A stretch of DNA of 64,000 bases from Cryptomeria japonica (lineage: Eukaryota; Streptophyta; Pinopsida; Cupressales; Cupressaceae). Of this stretch, positions 34,810 to 47,608 are shown one piece after another. The notes under the pieces are model-generated. The model had not been told where the DNA came from, made no database searches, and saw nothing but the letters and a program-made list of their open reading frames with translations. The DNA is taken from assembly GCF_030272615.1 (NCBI RefSeq), contig NC_081415.1, positions 416,604,757-416,668,756 of the forward strand, in the 5' to 3' direction. The number at the start of each line of letters is the position of its first letter. The stretch's first letter is position 1. The position numbers and the translations under genes are program-made.

Positions 34810-35806
34810 CTAGCCAACCGCCCTCACTTTATAGGGTCCCAACCAATGGATTCGAAACTTCCCAAACTTCAATTTGTTACAGCCATTATACTTGAGGACC
34901 AACTGTCCTGGCTGGAAATTCATCTTTTGGAGGTGCTTTTCATGCGAGAATTTCCTCCGGCGTTGGGTGATGTTCGTCGCCCATTGTGCCAATACTCGCC
35001 GCTCATCCAATTTTGTCAAGCTTATCAGATGCTCCTTCAAGCTCTCTGCCTCCCCTAGGCGGTTTTCTACTACCACCCTCAAGCTAGGTACGGTGTATTC
35101 TGTCGGAGCTATTGCTTCATGTCCGTACATAAGATGGAACAAGGTATGCCCCGTTCTCACTTTGTAGGTCATATGGTATGCCCAAAGTACCACGGGAAGC
35201 CTCTCTTCCCAATCTTCCTATTCTACCCCACAGGATTTATATATTTTTTATACTAGGACTTTGTTGATTCGGCTTGCCCATTGGCTCAGGGTTAGTACAA
35301 ACTTGACAAGTTATGGAAGATCTTGAACTCCATCGTCATTGCCTGAATTACATAGTTTACAAATTGCACCCCTTGGTCACTTGTGATTTGTATAGGGATG
35401 TCGAACTGTGTCACAATTTTCTCATATAGAAACCTCGTCGTGCTAATGGTAGTGTTGTCTAGTAGAGCTCTTGCCTCTGCCCATTTCGTGAGATAATCCG
35501 TCGCCACGACAATGTATCGGCATCAATGCATGTTGCTTGCCTTCAATGGCCCTACGAAGTCTAGACCCCATCTTTCAAATAATTCTTGTGGCTCTGAAGG
35601 AAATAGGGGCATGAAGTCCCTCTTCAATGGCTTACCCGCCTTTTGGCAGGTGTCACATCCCAGTACCCATTCTCGGGCATCAATGTGCAGAGTCAACCAC
35701 CACAGTCCTACCAATAGCACCTTCTGTGTCGTGGCGTCGGGTCCCATGTGTCCTCCAACCAACCCCTAGTGAGATTCCTTCAGCACCCCTGGAATTTCTT
35801 CTTGCA
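34810..35806 (-). pseudogene. pol: Gypsy integrase
   Basis: The minus-strand HHCC zinc region contains HIDAREWVLGCDTCQKAGKP. The core has WGLDFVGPLKASN (first Asp) and ITSDQGVQFVNYV (second Asp); ANGQAEST (Glu) lies in a shifted frame near 35,270. The C-terminal part shows KFRIHWLGPYKVRAVG at 34,810. Stops at about 35,523, 35,290 and 35,200 break it. No chromodomain follows, which separates this element from the chromovirus on the left. Confidence 0.9.
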
Positions 35807-37590
35807 TTACACCTTCGTAGGACCTGGTCGGGTCCCATTTATCAACTGGAAAGTTCTGCTCTTGAGTGCCAACTTCCTCTTCTCACTTGGTGGTATATCC
35901 CTCGAGAATGTGGAGGTGGACAGGTACTCTCCGATGCTCCCATACCATGGTGGCAGTGCCACTATTTGGAAAAGGTGAGCATCCAGAAAGTCTTCATTCA
36001 CTCCCTCCGTCGGCTCTCCAAACTTGATTCTCGACAATTGGTCTGCGATCACATGGCTCTTCTCCGGCAATACTATAATGGTGAAAGTGAACTCTTGAAG
36101 CAACAACAACCACCTACTCACTCGCCCTTGAATGATTGGTTTGTTCACCAAGTACATGAGGGCTTGATGATCCACATATAATGTGAACCGTGAGGCAAGG
36201 AGGTAGTACCAGAACTTTTGTACAAAGTACACCATGCCAATTGCCTCCCTCTCGGTCGTACTGTAGTTGCGTTCCGCTTTTGAGAGTAGGCGACTGGCAA
36301 AAAATATTGGATGATCCAATCCCTGCGTCCTTACTTGTGCCAGTGTAGCACCACTTGTGTAATTCGACGCGTCAACGTGCACATGGAATTCTTTATCCCA
36401 ATCCAAGTACGCTTGGATTGGTGCACTCACTAGCTTGGATTTGAGTTCATTGAATGCCTTCTCCTACTCATCTCCCCATGTCAGCGGCTCCCCTTTCCTT
36501 GTCAGTATGTCCAATGGGTAAGAAATGTGCACGAAGCCTTTGATTAACCTTTTGTAGTAGCCAACATGCCCTAGGAAGGACTTCACCCCTGTGACATCAT
36601 CTGGGGTCTCCATCTTGACAATGACGCTTATCTTATCTAAGTCAGTCTTCAGTCCTTCCCTACATACTGTGACCGAACAATTTCCCTTATGGCACCATTA
36701 ATCTACACTTCTTAGGGTTTAGCGCCAGTTATGCCATCCAACACCTTTCCATACACTCCCTCAATGCGCTGAGGTGAGTTTCCTGCCCGCTGTATATTGA
36801 CCAATCATCCAAGAAATCTTTAAAATTTCCATGGACATTTTATCAAATATATGTAGTATGATCCTCTAGAAGGTGGCTGGGGCGTTGCACATGCCGAACG
36901 ACATTATGTTGTATGCGTACACCCCGTCCTCCACGACAAACATGGTCTTCAGCTTGTCCTCCTCCTCTATACTTATCTGGTTGTACCCCGAAAATTCATC
37001 CATAAAGGAGTACATTTCGTGGCCTACCACCTCTTCTAGGATACTATCAATGAACGGGATTGAAGGGGTCCTTGGTCGTGATTGCATTGAGGCATCTGAA
37101 ATCCACACAAATCCTTATTTGATTGGCTCCCTTCTTCAAGGATATCACTATTGGTGAGACCCACTCACTCGTTTCCAGTTTAAAAATTATTCTTGCTTCC
37201 AGCATTTTGTCAATTTCCTCATTCGCCTTGGCAACATAATTCTTGTTCATTCGGTATGTTACGTATGGGTTGGGCACCCGGTATGAGAGGGATTTGATGC
37301 ACACAAAGTTCTGGAGGGATCCCTTTCAGGTCCTTGTACGTCCAAGCGTACATGTCCTTGAACTCCATGAAAATTTTAAACATCGTTGCCTTTAGTACGA
37401 GGTTCCTATCATCTGCAACCAGAATAATCTTTGGTTTATCTTCATCACCAAGGTTTACTTTCTTTATATCTAGTTCATCATATTTTATTGTTTTTCCCCT
37501 TTCAAACCAATGGGCTGGTGTGTCATCTTCCCATGCCACTCCCTCCCGGTATTCTCCATACTCTGGGGGGAAAGTAGCTCTCTTCATACC
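35807..37590 (-). pseudogene. pol: Gypsy reverse transcriptase and RNase H
   Basis: RT begins near 37,304 (SYRVPNPYVTYRMNKNYVAK), with ICVDFRCLNAITTKDPF, MDEFSGYNQISIEEEDK and MSFGMCNAPATF. The catalytic box appears as FLDDWSIYSG after a frameshift near 36,800. RNase H is at 36,430-36,060 (FHVHVDASNYTSGATLAQ, TTEREAIGMVYFVQKFWYYL, then HVIADQLSRI). Stops between 36,860 and 36,430 inactivate it. The FLDDW form of the RT box is found in one branch of plant gypsy elements. Confidence 0.92.
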
Positions 37591-38509
37591 TTAGTCAACC
37601 TCCTCGATCTCCCTGATTTCCAATATGTTACAGCTCGGGTGGTAGACCTCATAGTCCTCCATCTGCCAATGGAATAGCTCGTTAAGAGAGCTAGTTTCAT
37701 CCTCCAAACAGCCTTCCAATTCCAATAGTCCTTCATCATTGGGTTCCATCTTCCTCTTTCCATCCTCAGAACCCCATTCATAGTAGTTAGAGTCGTCAGA
37801 GTCCGAGTCCGAGGATGCCAACTCTTCGCTTACGACCTGATTCTTCAAATCAATTACGTACTTCTGCCCTTCGCTTTCAATGGAGAGTGTGTTCTTCTTC
37901 CAATTATGGTTTGCCTTGGCGGCAATCAGCCAACCCCTTCCAAGGAGGGCGTCGTATGCCTTCTTTTCCAGTGGGATGACCACGAAGTCCAGGAGGAAGG
38001 ACTAAGTGCCAATAATGACTTTCTATGCCATGAGCATCCCAAGAGGTTTGATGCCGCGTTGGTCAGCACCTACTGATTGGAAAGTTGGTGGCTAGAGTGT
38101 TAGCTTGCCGAGGCCCTTCCAGGTTTCTTTAGACAATACAATTCACTCCGGAGCCTCTGTCGACGATGGTATTGGTCAATTTTCGTCTCCTGATTTCCAT
38201 TTCCCACACCATTGGCTTCCTTCCAACCCCTATTGTGAGTTGCATGGGATCAATAGCAAGGTTACCAGGTGATTTCGTTGTTGGTTTACAATGTTCTTGG
38301 CTGACTGGTTCAACCTCAACTACATTGCTGAGGGCCACCTTCAATTGTGGCATAGTTTGTAGAAGGTATGCCACTCGTACAGGTACGGTGGCTTGCAACA
38401 TCTGCTTCATTATGGTTTTATCAAACTCCAATTGTAGTGGGGTACTGGTGGCTTCATGTGAGACCCTTCTTTCTTCTGCCATCACTCATTCAACATTCGC
38501 CTTCGCCTC
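37591..38509 (-). pseudogene. pol: Gypsy protease region
   Basis: The active-site-like stretch TIVDRGSGVNCIV (near 38,140) has Asp but Arg where small residues are usual. The flap/C-terminal motif AYDALLGRGWLIAAKANHNW is near 37,940, followed by an acidic linker (SDSDSDDSNYYEWGSEDGK) to RT. Confidence 0.8.
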
Positions 38510-41103
38510 TCAGAGCCTTTCCTTCTCCCTACACGACTCAGGGTACAATTCTTTTTTTGTTTGGAGCCTGTTGATTGCCAGTACTTCCTCACCCAGCTCT
38601 TTTATGTCCAACATGCTCACTCCTTTTTGCTTCGAGCAATCTGCATCCTCATGGTTTCCCGGTCCACACCACTTACACAACAAACTCCCATTATTGTTAC
38701 TGCTTTGGTATTCACGAGCGAAGTGGCCCCACTTATTGCACTTCCAGCAATAGATCATGGGTCTCCCCTTCGTGTCGTACTGGATTTTGCTTCTCGGCAT
38801 GTTGTTGGACCGATTGTTCCCTCGCCGATTGTTACAGTACCCTCCTGGTGAGGCATCCGAGTTTGCCGATGGTTTGGGTTGTTTACCACTACAACTGATA
38901 AATTAAATACAAGAAATAATAATGTACATGACAATGCATACCAGACACGGCGGTAAAATATATCTTTATTTGCACATGCAATTATTATAGAGAAAAGACC
39001 AGAGATGGTCGGCCAAGGATTACAATAGACCCGACTATACTGTACTCCTTTCCTTGGCGGTACACAACATATTTAAAGAACCTGACAGTTGCCGAGAGGT
39101 ACACAACCGTCAACCAATCGACGCATAACTACCCGAGAGTGATAATCCACTTAATACAATTAATTAAAACACTATCGGGTAACCAAAATTATCAAAGATA
39201 ACAATATGCGTTTTATGCCAACTACATGAGTGGTGTGGTTGGCAGGGTAGCTTGTTCCCCTTGGGTGAAGAGCACTTGTGTGCTCCTTGTTTTCAAGTTG
39301 TACGGGCATTCCTTGATGGAATGGCGCAATACCTGGCAAATGTCACAGAATGATTTTCTCATGATTTTCTCATGCAGGCGCAATACCTACATTGCAATCG
39401 ATACACCATACTTCCTTGCTCTCTTTGGCACTCTCTTTTCCTGCCTTCAATTCCTTCATCATCTGCAGCATGTCTCTTTGAATAGTTTGTATGGTGTTAG
39501 ACTCTCCGTCGCTACTACTCGTACTATCATCATCGTTGATCCTTTTCTTCCCTTTGGATGTTTTACTCACTCTTGATGTCCATCGCCTGGTTGTACGCTT
39601 CAGCATACAAGGGCAGAGGAACAACTTTCATCTTCCCCCTGAGAGACAGGACAAGTGCTTCCATGAACCACCTCTTCTTCAATCCATCAGCTGGATGGTG
39701 TTCCATTTTGTTCAACAATTCTTTCAGCCTATGATTGTAAGCGCATACACTCACTTTTCCCTTGCTTGGTATTTCAGCCACAATCTCGTTGTCATCTCTG
39801 AGGAGTTTGAACTCCTCGAATGGCTTCTTTAGATCAGTCCATCTCGCCTTGTTCTTAGCGTTAAGGTTTGTGTACCAGCAATGGCAATCCCTCGAAGAGT
39901 GGCGGGAAATGCCTTCAGCCAATAGTTCTGGTCATCTAGGCCATTCGCCTCCCATATCATTATACATGTTTTACAATGTCGTATAGGGTCCTTCGATCCA
40001 TCTCCTGTGAACATTGGAAGTTTTTGCCTCTTCGGGTTATTCTGATTGTGCAACATTGTCCTTGCTTGGAAGGTATCGTGTATCGCCTGGAAGCTACCGT
40101 GTGCGTTTGACCAGATTGGACCGCTCTCCACGTTTCGGTGCCTCACTTGCACTCTTAGCCATGTGCGAGCTCTGTCACGTCCACCTTTTGCACGTTCGAC
40201 ACCTTGGTCACCTTCGTGTCTATAGTCTCTTCTTCTCAAAGTCCTCGACTTAAGCCCTCCTATTCTTGATTGCTCCACCAAGGACAGATTTCCAATTCGA
40301 TATAGGTTGGTTTCAAAGATCTCGGCAACCTCAGCTTCGAGGTTTCGTGCTTCCCCTTCGTCACGCTCAGAGTGTTTGGACGGGGCTATTCTCGGACTCG
40401 GTTCCGAACTCTTCACTTGATGTCGAGTGTGCGGCCTAGTCAGCGATATCTTCCTCCGCTACGTCTGGAAGTGATAGATTCCTGGCAACCTCTACCAACT
40501 AGTTCCACGTACACAGTTTTGGCCTCTCTCGACTACGGCTTTGACACACACTCCAACTCATACTTCTTCTTTCCGGACTCTCCGAGCCTTCAACAAGTTC
40601 CCGTAACTGTCGTCTCCACGAAGTTTGTTCTCTTATATGGAGAGATCTTTGTACTAATCCCTCCCCTGCCTCTTGGGTGGTTCTAGTACGTCGTCGGTCT
40701 TTGTTCAGTCGTAGGGGCATTAATTGTTAGGGGCACAACGTCTACTCATATCCCTCTCCTCCTCTTCCCTACAATTCCGTTCTTCGTACCTTTGCAATAT
40801 TTGTTGTCGATGTCGTTCACGGTTGCTTTCCTCCCTTCGGTCTTGTAGTTCAATCAAATTTCGCACCAACAGCCTTGGAAGGATTCCAAGAAGATTGAAA
40901 CGGCAGTATTCACTGTGAGTTTGCCACGCACCATGCCTTCAGGGACCGCTCTCTCTCGAGCTTCCCTCTAAATACTGGGTGACCGAAACCTCCCATAGGT
41001 CTACCAAGTCTTCGATCAATTGATCCTCTCATACTTTTGCCTGCGTCACTTCTTGTGTATCACTTTCAGTTACTAGTAATTGTTGTTCGAATGATCAGCC
41101 CAT
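38510..41103 (-). pseudogene. gag: Gypsy gag, split by a solo LTR
   Basis: The minus-strand ATG at 41,103 opens a frame broken after two codons. The capsid-like region is 40,040-39,563 (LPMFTGDGSKDPIRHCKTCI, then FMEALVLSLRGKMKVVPLPL). Two CCHC knuckles are near 38,740-38,640: CWKCNKWGHFAREY, with the last Cys changed to Tyr, and CKWCGPGNHEDADC, intact. A 325-bp solo LTR interrupts the frame at 38,896-39,220. Confidence 0.85.
38896..39220 (-). repeat. 325-bp solo LTR in gag
   Basis: On the minus strand it starts TGGCATAAAACGC and ends AATTTATCA, with TTTAAATATG as a TATA-like box and AATAAAGATATA as a poly(A)-like signal. The flanking 5-mers are ACAAC and ACTAC (one mismatch). The gag frame resumes on either side. 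Confidence 0.7.
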
Positions 41104-41150
41104 TATACGTGCCTACTGCCTACTGCCATATTGATCTCCGAGTTTGTATC

Positions 41151-41163
41151 GGCAAGGGCGCCA
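41151..41163 (-). other. Primer binding site, GGCGCC type
   Basis: The minus strand reads TGGCGCCCTTGCC three bases after the LTR end. This is unlike the Met-tRNA type used by the other elements here. Confidence 0.8.
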
Positions 41164-41166
41164 AAA

Positions 41167-41480
41167 TGTTTACTCCCTACGGTGTGAGTTCTCAGATTAC
41201 CAGAAGTAAACAAAACATAACAAGTACATGAATAGCAACAGCATATATAATTCACAGAACAATTATGGCAAAAAGATATAGCTTTTATTTCCACATGTAA
41301 ACTGGATACAACAACAGTCTTCATGTTCCCATTACAATATAACATATATATACTACCCGGCGGTTGGCGGAGATACCAACCGTCGGCAACTACCAACTAA
41401 CCCCTATGGGAACATTACATTGTCATTTATTAAACTAACATAGCAAAGTATTATTTATATGTCGGCAATTACCGCCAACA
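41167..41480 (-). repeat. 5' LTR of the 20-kb gypsy element
   Basis: 314 bp. Minus-strand start is TGTTGGCGGTAATTGCCG and end is GGGAGTAAACA, with a TATATATATG TATA-like stretch. It is followed by duplication GCTAA at 41,481. Confidence 0.93.
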
Positions 41481-41540
41481 GCTAAAGTAAAATATACCTT
41501 TGCAATATCACAACACTCATTTTGCTGCCTACGACTAAAC

Positions 41541-42259
41541 AAGCTTTAGTTGGGCAAAAAAATGAGAGAGATAACTAAGATTAAACAAAGAGCCATTCGT
41601 GTGGATTTGAGATATATCAAATTGGCAGAAATTGATAGACTCAGTTACTAGTGATGAATCATTGTAGAAAACAACTTCAACCTGAGCTCCATAGGTCTAG
41701 TTGAAGGATTGTAAACATATATGTGAAACCATTCTAGAAAATTTGTGTCTTACCTGCCTTGAGCCAGAATGAATATGAATCCTTAAAGCAATATATATTA
41801 TACATGCACAAGCTCAATAAGCTAAATCAAGATAGAGTTCAGTATCGTTGTCGATTGAATTTTGATTAATTGAGTTTGGTCTAATGGAATGTTATCAATT
41901 CATACTTATTTTACGGTAATGTATATAAACATTTATTATTTTGATAATGATCCATTACTCCTTTCTAGGACATTTTGAATTAGAGGAGCTGAAAGATAGA
42001 AAGATGGAGAATGTCTGACATCAGCAACAAATCCTTTGAGTCAAGTTCTGTGGCAAGGATTTACACACATCGATAGGTCCTACAGACCAATGTGGTATAA
42101 ATGATGTTAAAATTTATCATCACTTGTTCTGCTAACTTGAGCATAAAAAGCTAATGTAAAATTTGTGGGCTAGCTTGTTTCTTATTTAACTTAGTTATAG
42201 GCCACCTCTTTTGTATGCATGAATTCTCAAGCTAAGGATGTTGGAGTCAATAGAGGAGT
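41541..42259. other. Non-coding, no clear feature
   Basis: Past the short resumption of the copia RNase H remnant I see no coding or repeat signature. Confidence 0.5.
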
Positions 42260-43329
42260 TGTAATGTCCTATTTTTTATCCATTCCAACATTCTTGGAGA
42301 GTGCCAGCTTTTATTGGAAAGGTATTCTAACAATGGTAGAGAGCTCTTGGAGGCAAGCTGAGTACAATGGTATTTTCTGTATGCAGATCCAACATTTTAG
42401 GAGCACTCCACACTTCTTGGAGAAGTCTGTCATCTTTTGAAAGCACCAACTTTCATATAGACAGATATTTTATGCACTTAAGGCACGCAAAGCCGGTTTG
42501 GGTTCGGGTTCAGGCACACGAACCCGGTTTGTGGGCTATATTAAAACTAAAACATTTGATAAAATGATCCTTCATCATTGGTCAATGCTAAATGCTAATT
42601 GATAGTTCATAGATCCTTCATCATTTATCAATGCCAAATGCCAATTGATAGTTCATAATTGAATTGGAAAATGGAACAATGCAGAATGTCAGAAGAAAAA
42701 CAGCAAAGGACAATCAGAATGCCTGGGGCGAACCCGAACCCGAACAAACTTGGTTTGAGTGCGGGGACCAAAACCGGCGAACCCGGTAACATAGACTTAA
42801 GGTTTTGGTGGTGTGGTTAGAATTCATATTTTGAGCCATTTTAATACTTTTTTTAACTCTTGTGGTTGTGCAGAAAATAATTAAATATTTAAAAGAGGTT
42901 ATAAGGAGACATAAAAGTGACATATTTCTGGGCCCAAAAATAAAGTTGAATTAAAAGGTCACTTGAGTAGGAAATTAAAAGGTTATGGAAAATAATATTT
43001 TTATTGTTTTCAAGGAGAATTGAGGGGAAAAAGCATTCTTGTGAGAGATTGAACTTAAGTTCATTCTTCAGCCGAAGGACGAAAACCCTTTTGACAATCG
43101 AGTGGAGAAAAACCCAACTAGTTGATCAGGTGGATTCATAGGTGCACTTAAAGTGGTGATTTAAGGGATTTTCTAAGAGATTTGTAGATCAAATAAATGT
43201 ACAGATTTGGTAATGTTATTTTGCCATTTCCAATGGTGAGAATTTTAAAATATTTACCTGTAGAAAATAATTATAAATTTAGAAGGGAAAATCAATAGAA
43301 GCTAAGAGGCCCTAAAATAGGGTGTGACA
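42260..43329 (+). repeat. Probable solo LTR
   Basis: Ends read TGTAATGTCCTATTTT and, inverted, TGTCACACCCTATTTT, a 16-bp imperfect terminal inverted repeat as in the other LTRs here. It shares CATTCTTGGAGA-type blocks with the LTR at 54,131. No matching target duplication was found. CG-rich GGTTCGGGTTC / GAACCCGAACCCG segments at about 42,499 and 42,729 could pair. Confidence 0.5.
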
Positions 43330-43824
43330 TTCATTTTACACCAGCCGCATTTCTTTGTTTGAAGACTGCTGCAGCATTGAAGAATGAGTGTGGGAATGTT
43401 AAAAAGAAGAAAAGCTAGTGCTGAATTTCGGCAACTTGAAAGATAAAAAAAGGCATTTGGAGGATTCTTAACTTAACAAGGACTCTTTGAACCTTGTCAT
43501 CCAGCCTTTTGCTAATGTTTGAAGAATTAAAAAGACATTTCCCAACCTTAGAAGAGCCATGTGGCAATAGGAGAGTGATGTGTAGGTTTGAAGTGTGACT
43601 GGAGGCTGAGGTATTCACAAAGGGTATCACAGCTATTAATAGTCAGAGTTTAAAAAATTTTGGACTCTTTGTAACTTGCTGTCCCATAGAGTCATGGGTT
43701 TTCAAAACTCCTAGCCTCTAGCATATGTGGTGATAAACCTTTGAAGGCATCCTTAAAAATAGTTGGAAATTGTGGAAGTGATAGGACGATGGAACTATTC
43801 CTACTTAGCCGCTGCAGTATTAAG
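43330..43824. other. Non-coding flank of gag-only element
   Basis: No gene or repeat recognised. Confidence 0.5.
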
Positions 43825-46220
43825 TGTTGGCATTGTGTTGTCATTGATGTCAACCGGTATGGGAGATGTATGTGCAGTACTGCCATTGATACATATAGGA
43901 TGTGATGTCTCTGATGTCACCTAGCTTAGCAGGTCACCGGTAAGGAAGAGAGTGTCATTCAGCATAATGATCATTGGAGTCACCGGTACACAAGTTAGTG
44001 TTGACTTGTGTGGAAGACATGGACCGGAGACCGGTATGGTATAAGATTGGTAAGTGACATGTTGGCAGTGCATTGTTGCCAACCAACAAGAGAGCAAGAT
44101 GTTGGGCTATTGATTGTGATGAAGAGGCGGAATGTTACAAAAATCACATCAACATTGGAGGTGAAGTATGTGTAGGCCACCGGTATGCTGTGTGGATGTG
44201 AAACAGCAGGACTGCCACCGGATAAAGATGTAGTCACCATATGAAGAGATGACTGATAGTGAATGTGCCCAACCGGATCACATGTGCCTGTTTGAAGATA
44301 TTCATGCACAAACAGGGAAGCCATATTGGTACAATGCCGAATGCAGATGACAAGGATCCACTCCCACCTGTAAGTGGAGCTTATCACCTATCATGCATGG
44401 AATTCATCATAGTTCTCTGAGATAAGACAAAAGAGTAGAAGGCAAGTGATTGAAGACTCACACCGGTGAAACACTAAGTTGCCTTAGGTGCATGAGATCA
44501 GAGATATGCACCGGATCTGCAACGACAAACATGATGAGTTGCCGGTACAGAGAAGGAAGGACATGTTTGTCACTTTGACAAACTAGTTGATAGGAGAACC
44601 GATCAAATGATGAAGGCAATGTTGAGCAGTTGCAGACAGATGGAGTTTGTTGAAGGTTGATGCCATAGTGTCATCAAGGTGGTTACCGGTAAGTATGTCC
44701 ACCGGTAAAACTGACAATGTGCAGAAGTGAAAGGCTCCCATCAGTTAAAGGTGTGCATGAGGTAGGTTGGCAAGTGTGCTGACCAGTTTAGGTGTTCCAC
44801 CAGAAGAGAAGCAAAGTGCAAGGTTGAAGACAGACCGGTTAGGGTATAACCGGTAGATGAACCCGGTTGTGTGGTTGGTCGGTGATCTTATCTAGACCGA
44901 CATAGAAGACTCAACAGAGGTGGATGTCGACAAAGATGCCACGTGAAGGTGAAGTGGCGTGCATGCACAGGTCAGTGTGGTGTGTCGGTGAGGTTGTTGG
45001 CGACTGGTCCAACATTAAATGGCGACTGTGAAGCTCAAGGAAGGATGGCAGGAGATTGCGGCTCGAGATCAAGGAAATAGTAGAGATCCAGGACAAACTG
45101 ATCTAGCAGATCGAAGAGGATCAAGGAAACCGCATCATGCACGTGATTGACCAGACACAAGGCCGAGAATCATGCTACATACGACTAAAGATAGAAGACG
45201 TGTTGAAAGGAAAAGAGCAAAGTGATGTTGATTCATGAGCTATAAGTCATCAATCAAGGACACGAGATTTGATGAGATATGATGTGCCATGATGATCAGA
45301 GATCAGAGCGGATGCAAATTCAGTGCATGGCGGAAACCCTAGCGAGCCAGAAGTTTGAATGTCGGTCATGGCAGGAAAACTCAAGTATAAGTATGCCGAC
45401 TCATGATTGAAGAGGATTGATGATGCTGCAGTCCGGATGATCAAAGATAGAGAGTGAAAGAGCAGTAGAGAATCCATCGACAATCACAGAGGAGATTGTG
45501 TGATTGAAAGGGAACTAGTTAGAAGAAGTGAACCAGCAAGAGTGAGGTAACCGGTAGTCTGCCATTAAGTCTGACAGGGGAGTGCACTGGTGGTGATTGA
45601 ACCGGCCAAGAAGAGCCAGAGAAGATTGCAGAAAATAGGAGAGCACAGTGAGAGTTAGTGAGAGAACCGGTAAGCTGGGAACCGGCAGTAATCAGATAGT
45701 AGACATCTGACTAAGTGAAGAAGACAGGTGGTGACTAGCAGCATTGTGACAAAGAGGAAGGAGAACCGGCAAAGAAGAAGAAGAGCTTGAACCAATAAGG
45801 TTGCAGTAGTGAGAGGGTGAGCAGAGAACCAACAGAGAATTGGAGAGAGGAGAACCGATGGAGAGACTTGCATAAGAGTTACAAAGTTTTTTTGTAATTG
45901 ATTATGTTCATTGTAGATTGTTGAGTTGGAGCTCGGTGCAGGGGTTGGTGCCCTAAATGTTTCATTGTGAGGTTGGATTGGAGCAGTAGACTCCAGCAAC
46001 ATTTCTCACCGAGGTTTTTCCCATCTTGGGGTTTCCTCGTACATATGGTGTTATGTGGTGTCCCTTTTATGTGTGGTTGCATTTGTGTCATCCTCCCATC
46101 TAACCGGTATGTCTGCCTTATGTTAGATCTGTTAACCGGTATACACACATAGGATAAAAAAGGGTTAAGTTTGGAAATCACTGATTCACCCCCCCTCTCA
46201 GTGACATCTTGTGTTCAACA
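43825..46220 (+). repeat. 5' LTR of gag-only element
   Basis: 2,396 bp, unusually long for copia. It carries many ACCGGT/ACCGG words. Confidence 0.93.
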
Positions 46221-46222
46221 AC

Positions 46223-46235
46223 TGGTATCAGAGCC
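46223..46235 (+). other. Primer binding site
   Basis: TGGTATCAGAGCC, the canonical initiator Met-tRNA complement, two bases after the LTR. Confidence 0.92.
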
Positions 46236-46686
46236 TAGGTTCCCGGTTGATAAGCTTTCTCTAGCTTGGGTAGATTCTGGTATTTGAAGACAATGGTTTG
46301 TTTAGTGTCAATCCCTACTCTAGTTTTTGATGGCTCAAATTACTCTATTTGGAGTTGGAGGATGGAAGTCTACTTGTCCTCTTTAGGGTTTGATGTGTGG
46401 ATGTCGGTTGTCAATGACTGCCCTAGTCAAGTTAGTTCTCCCACCGATTCAGATGCAGAAAGAAGAAACCGGTGTAATGATATAGCAATGAAGGCTATAC
46501 TCTGTGGGTTATCAGATGATGTTTCCTCACAGGTGGACAGATGCAAATCGGCAAAGAGTTTGTGGGACAGATTGAAGAAGCTCTGTGGAAATGAGCCTAC
46601 CACCGGAGAACTGGTTTGTGAAGACAAGATGAGAAATGCAACTCGTGTCTGCAGATGATGAAGGCAGTCATCATTGTAGCCGCAAC

Positions 46687-47608
46687 CATAGATGGCACAC
46701 TCGCCGAAAACTCAGCGAGTGACAAAAACTCGCCGAGTTTTTGGACCTGGCGAGTAGTAATGACTTCTACTCGCCAGGAAAACTCGCCGAGTTTTTGCCA
46801 AAAACTCGCCGAGTTTTTGGCGAGTTTTTGTCAAAAACTCGGCGAGTTTTAAAGAAAAACTCGCCTGGGTTAGCATAACAGCAAAAAACGGCCAAAAATA
46901 CATGCATTTTTTGTTTTTCTATATGGTTTTGGGCTGAGAAGGGGGAAACTCACTTGGAAGGGCCACCCTGAGAGCCCACTATGCCCTCAAGTAATCGCCG
47001 AGTTTTTTGGTCTGTCCGTCAGGATTCATATATGGAATATAACATTTAAGTATAAGTGTAAGTTATATTCCATATATACTGTCAGGATGTTTGAGAGTGG
47101 TTTCGGACCTCCAGGAGTTATAATGCAAAATCTAGTTTTTGGAGGATTCTTCAATTTTCCAGACTTAGTCAAATTTCAGGATCCTTCGGCGATGCCCCTT
47201 GACCCCAACTTTGAGTTGAAAATTTGAAACTATGAGTATGAATGATGAAATTTCAAATATGATGAAAGTTTGAAAGTAGTTTTAGCTAGAGCTGGGGAGA
47301 GGAAGTTGTATTTACTTTTGGTTTTACAAAAACTATTTACTATTTTGCTTCCAGCCATCAGCATTTCTCATGAGGATGCGATTTTGTAGACACTTTGCAA
47401 TCAAATATATCTAGAATCAGCTTGTTTCTTTTGTGTTATCATTTATTGACTCATTGGATGCATCTTCTCATTAAATTTTGCAAAAAAAATGCATTTTTTA
47501 TTAAAATTAAGCGTGTTTTTACGTTGCCGAGTTTTTCGCCGAGTTTTTCCCGAGTTTTTTTCTCAGGGGCTTGGCGAGTCGAGCCGAGTCGCGAGTAGTT
47601 CAACTATG
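46687..47608. mobile_element. Non-autonomous hAT-like DNA transposon
   Basis: A perfect 8-bp target duplication GCCGCAAC flanks it (46,679-46,686 and 47,609-47,616), the hallmark length for hAT. Terminal inverted repeats fit CATAGWTGRMMYACTCGC (13 of 18 positions match). Subterminal regions at 46,700-46,865 and 47,520-47,600 are packed with ACTCGCCGAG-type words in both orientations, a plausible transposase-binding cluster. No transposase frame is present. Confidence 0.88.

Larger units (their letters stand above)
21444..41480 (-). mobile_element. 20-kb minus-strand Ty3/gypsy element with nested insertions
   Basis: LTRs at 21,444-21,755 and 41,167-41,480 are flanked by the perfect target duplication GCTAA (21,439-21,443 and 41,481-41,485). 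The primer site lies left of the right-hand LTR and the polypurine tract right of the left-hand LTR, fixing minus orientation. The order from right to left is gag, protease, RT, RNase H, integrase (gypsy order), then several kb of extra coding sequence. There is no chromodomain. Removing nested units at 22,896-29,166, 32,548-34,294 and 38,896-39,220 leaves about 11.7 kb. Short 0.3-kb LTRs with long extra 3' ORFs recall plant Athila/Tat-type elements, but the lineage is inferred from layout only. Confidence 0.93.

Noticed and set aside
35627-36181. Plus-strand frame of 184 aa
   Set aside because: Exactly antisense to the gypsy RNase H/integrase coding region and shows no own motifs.
38166-38753. 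Plus-strand frame of 195 aa
   Set aside because: Antisense to the gypsy protease and zinc-knuckle region; serine-rich shadow.
42260-43329. Solo LTR with target duplication
   Set aside because: The termini look like an LTR, but flanking 5-mers (GGAGT and TTCAT) do not match, so only a lower-confidence LTR call is kept.
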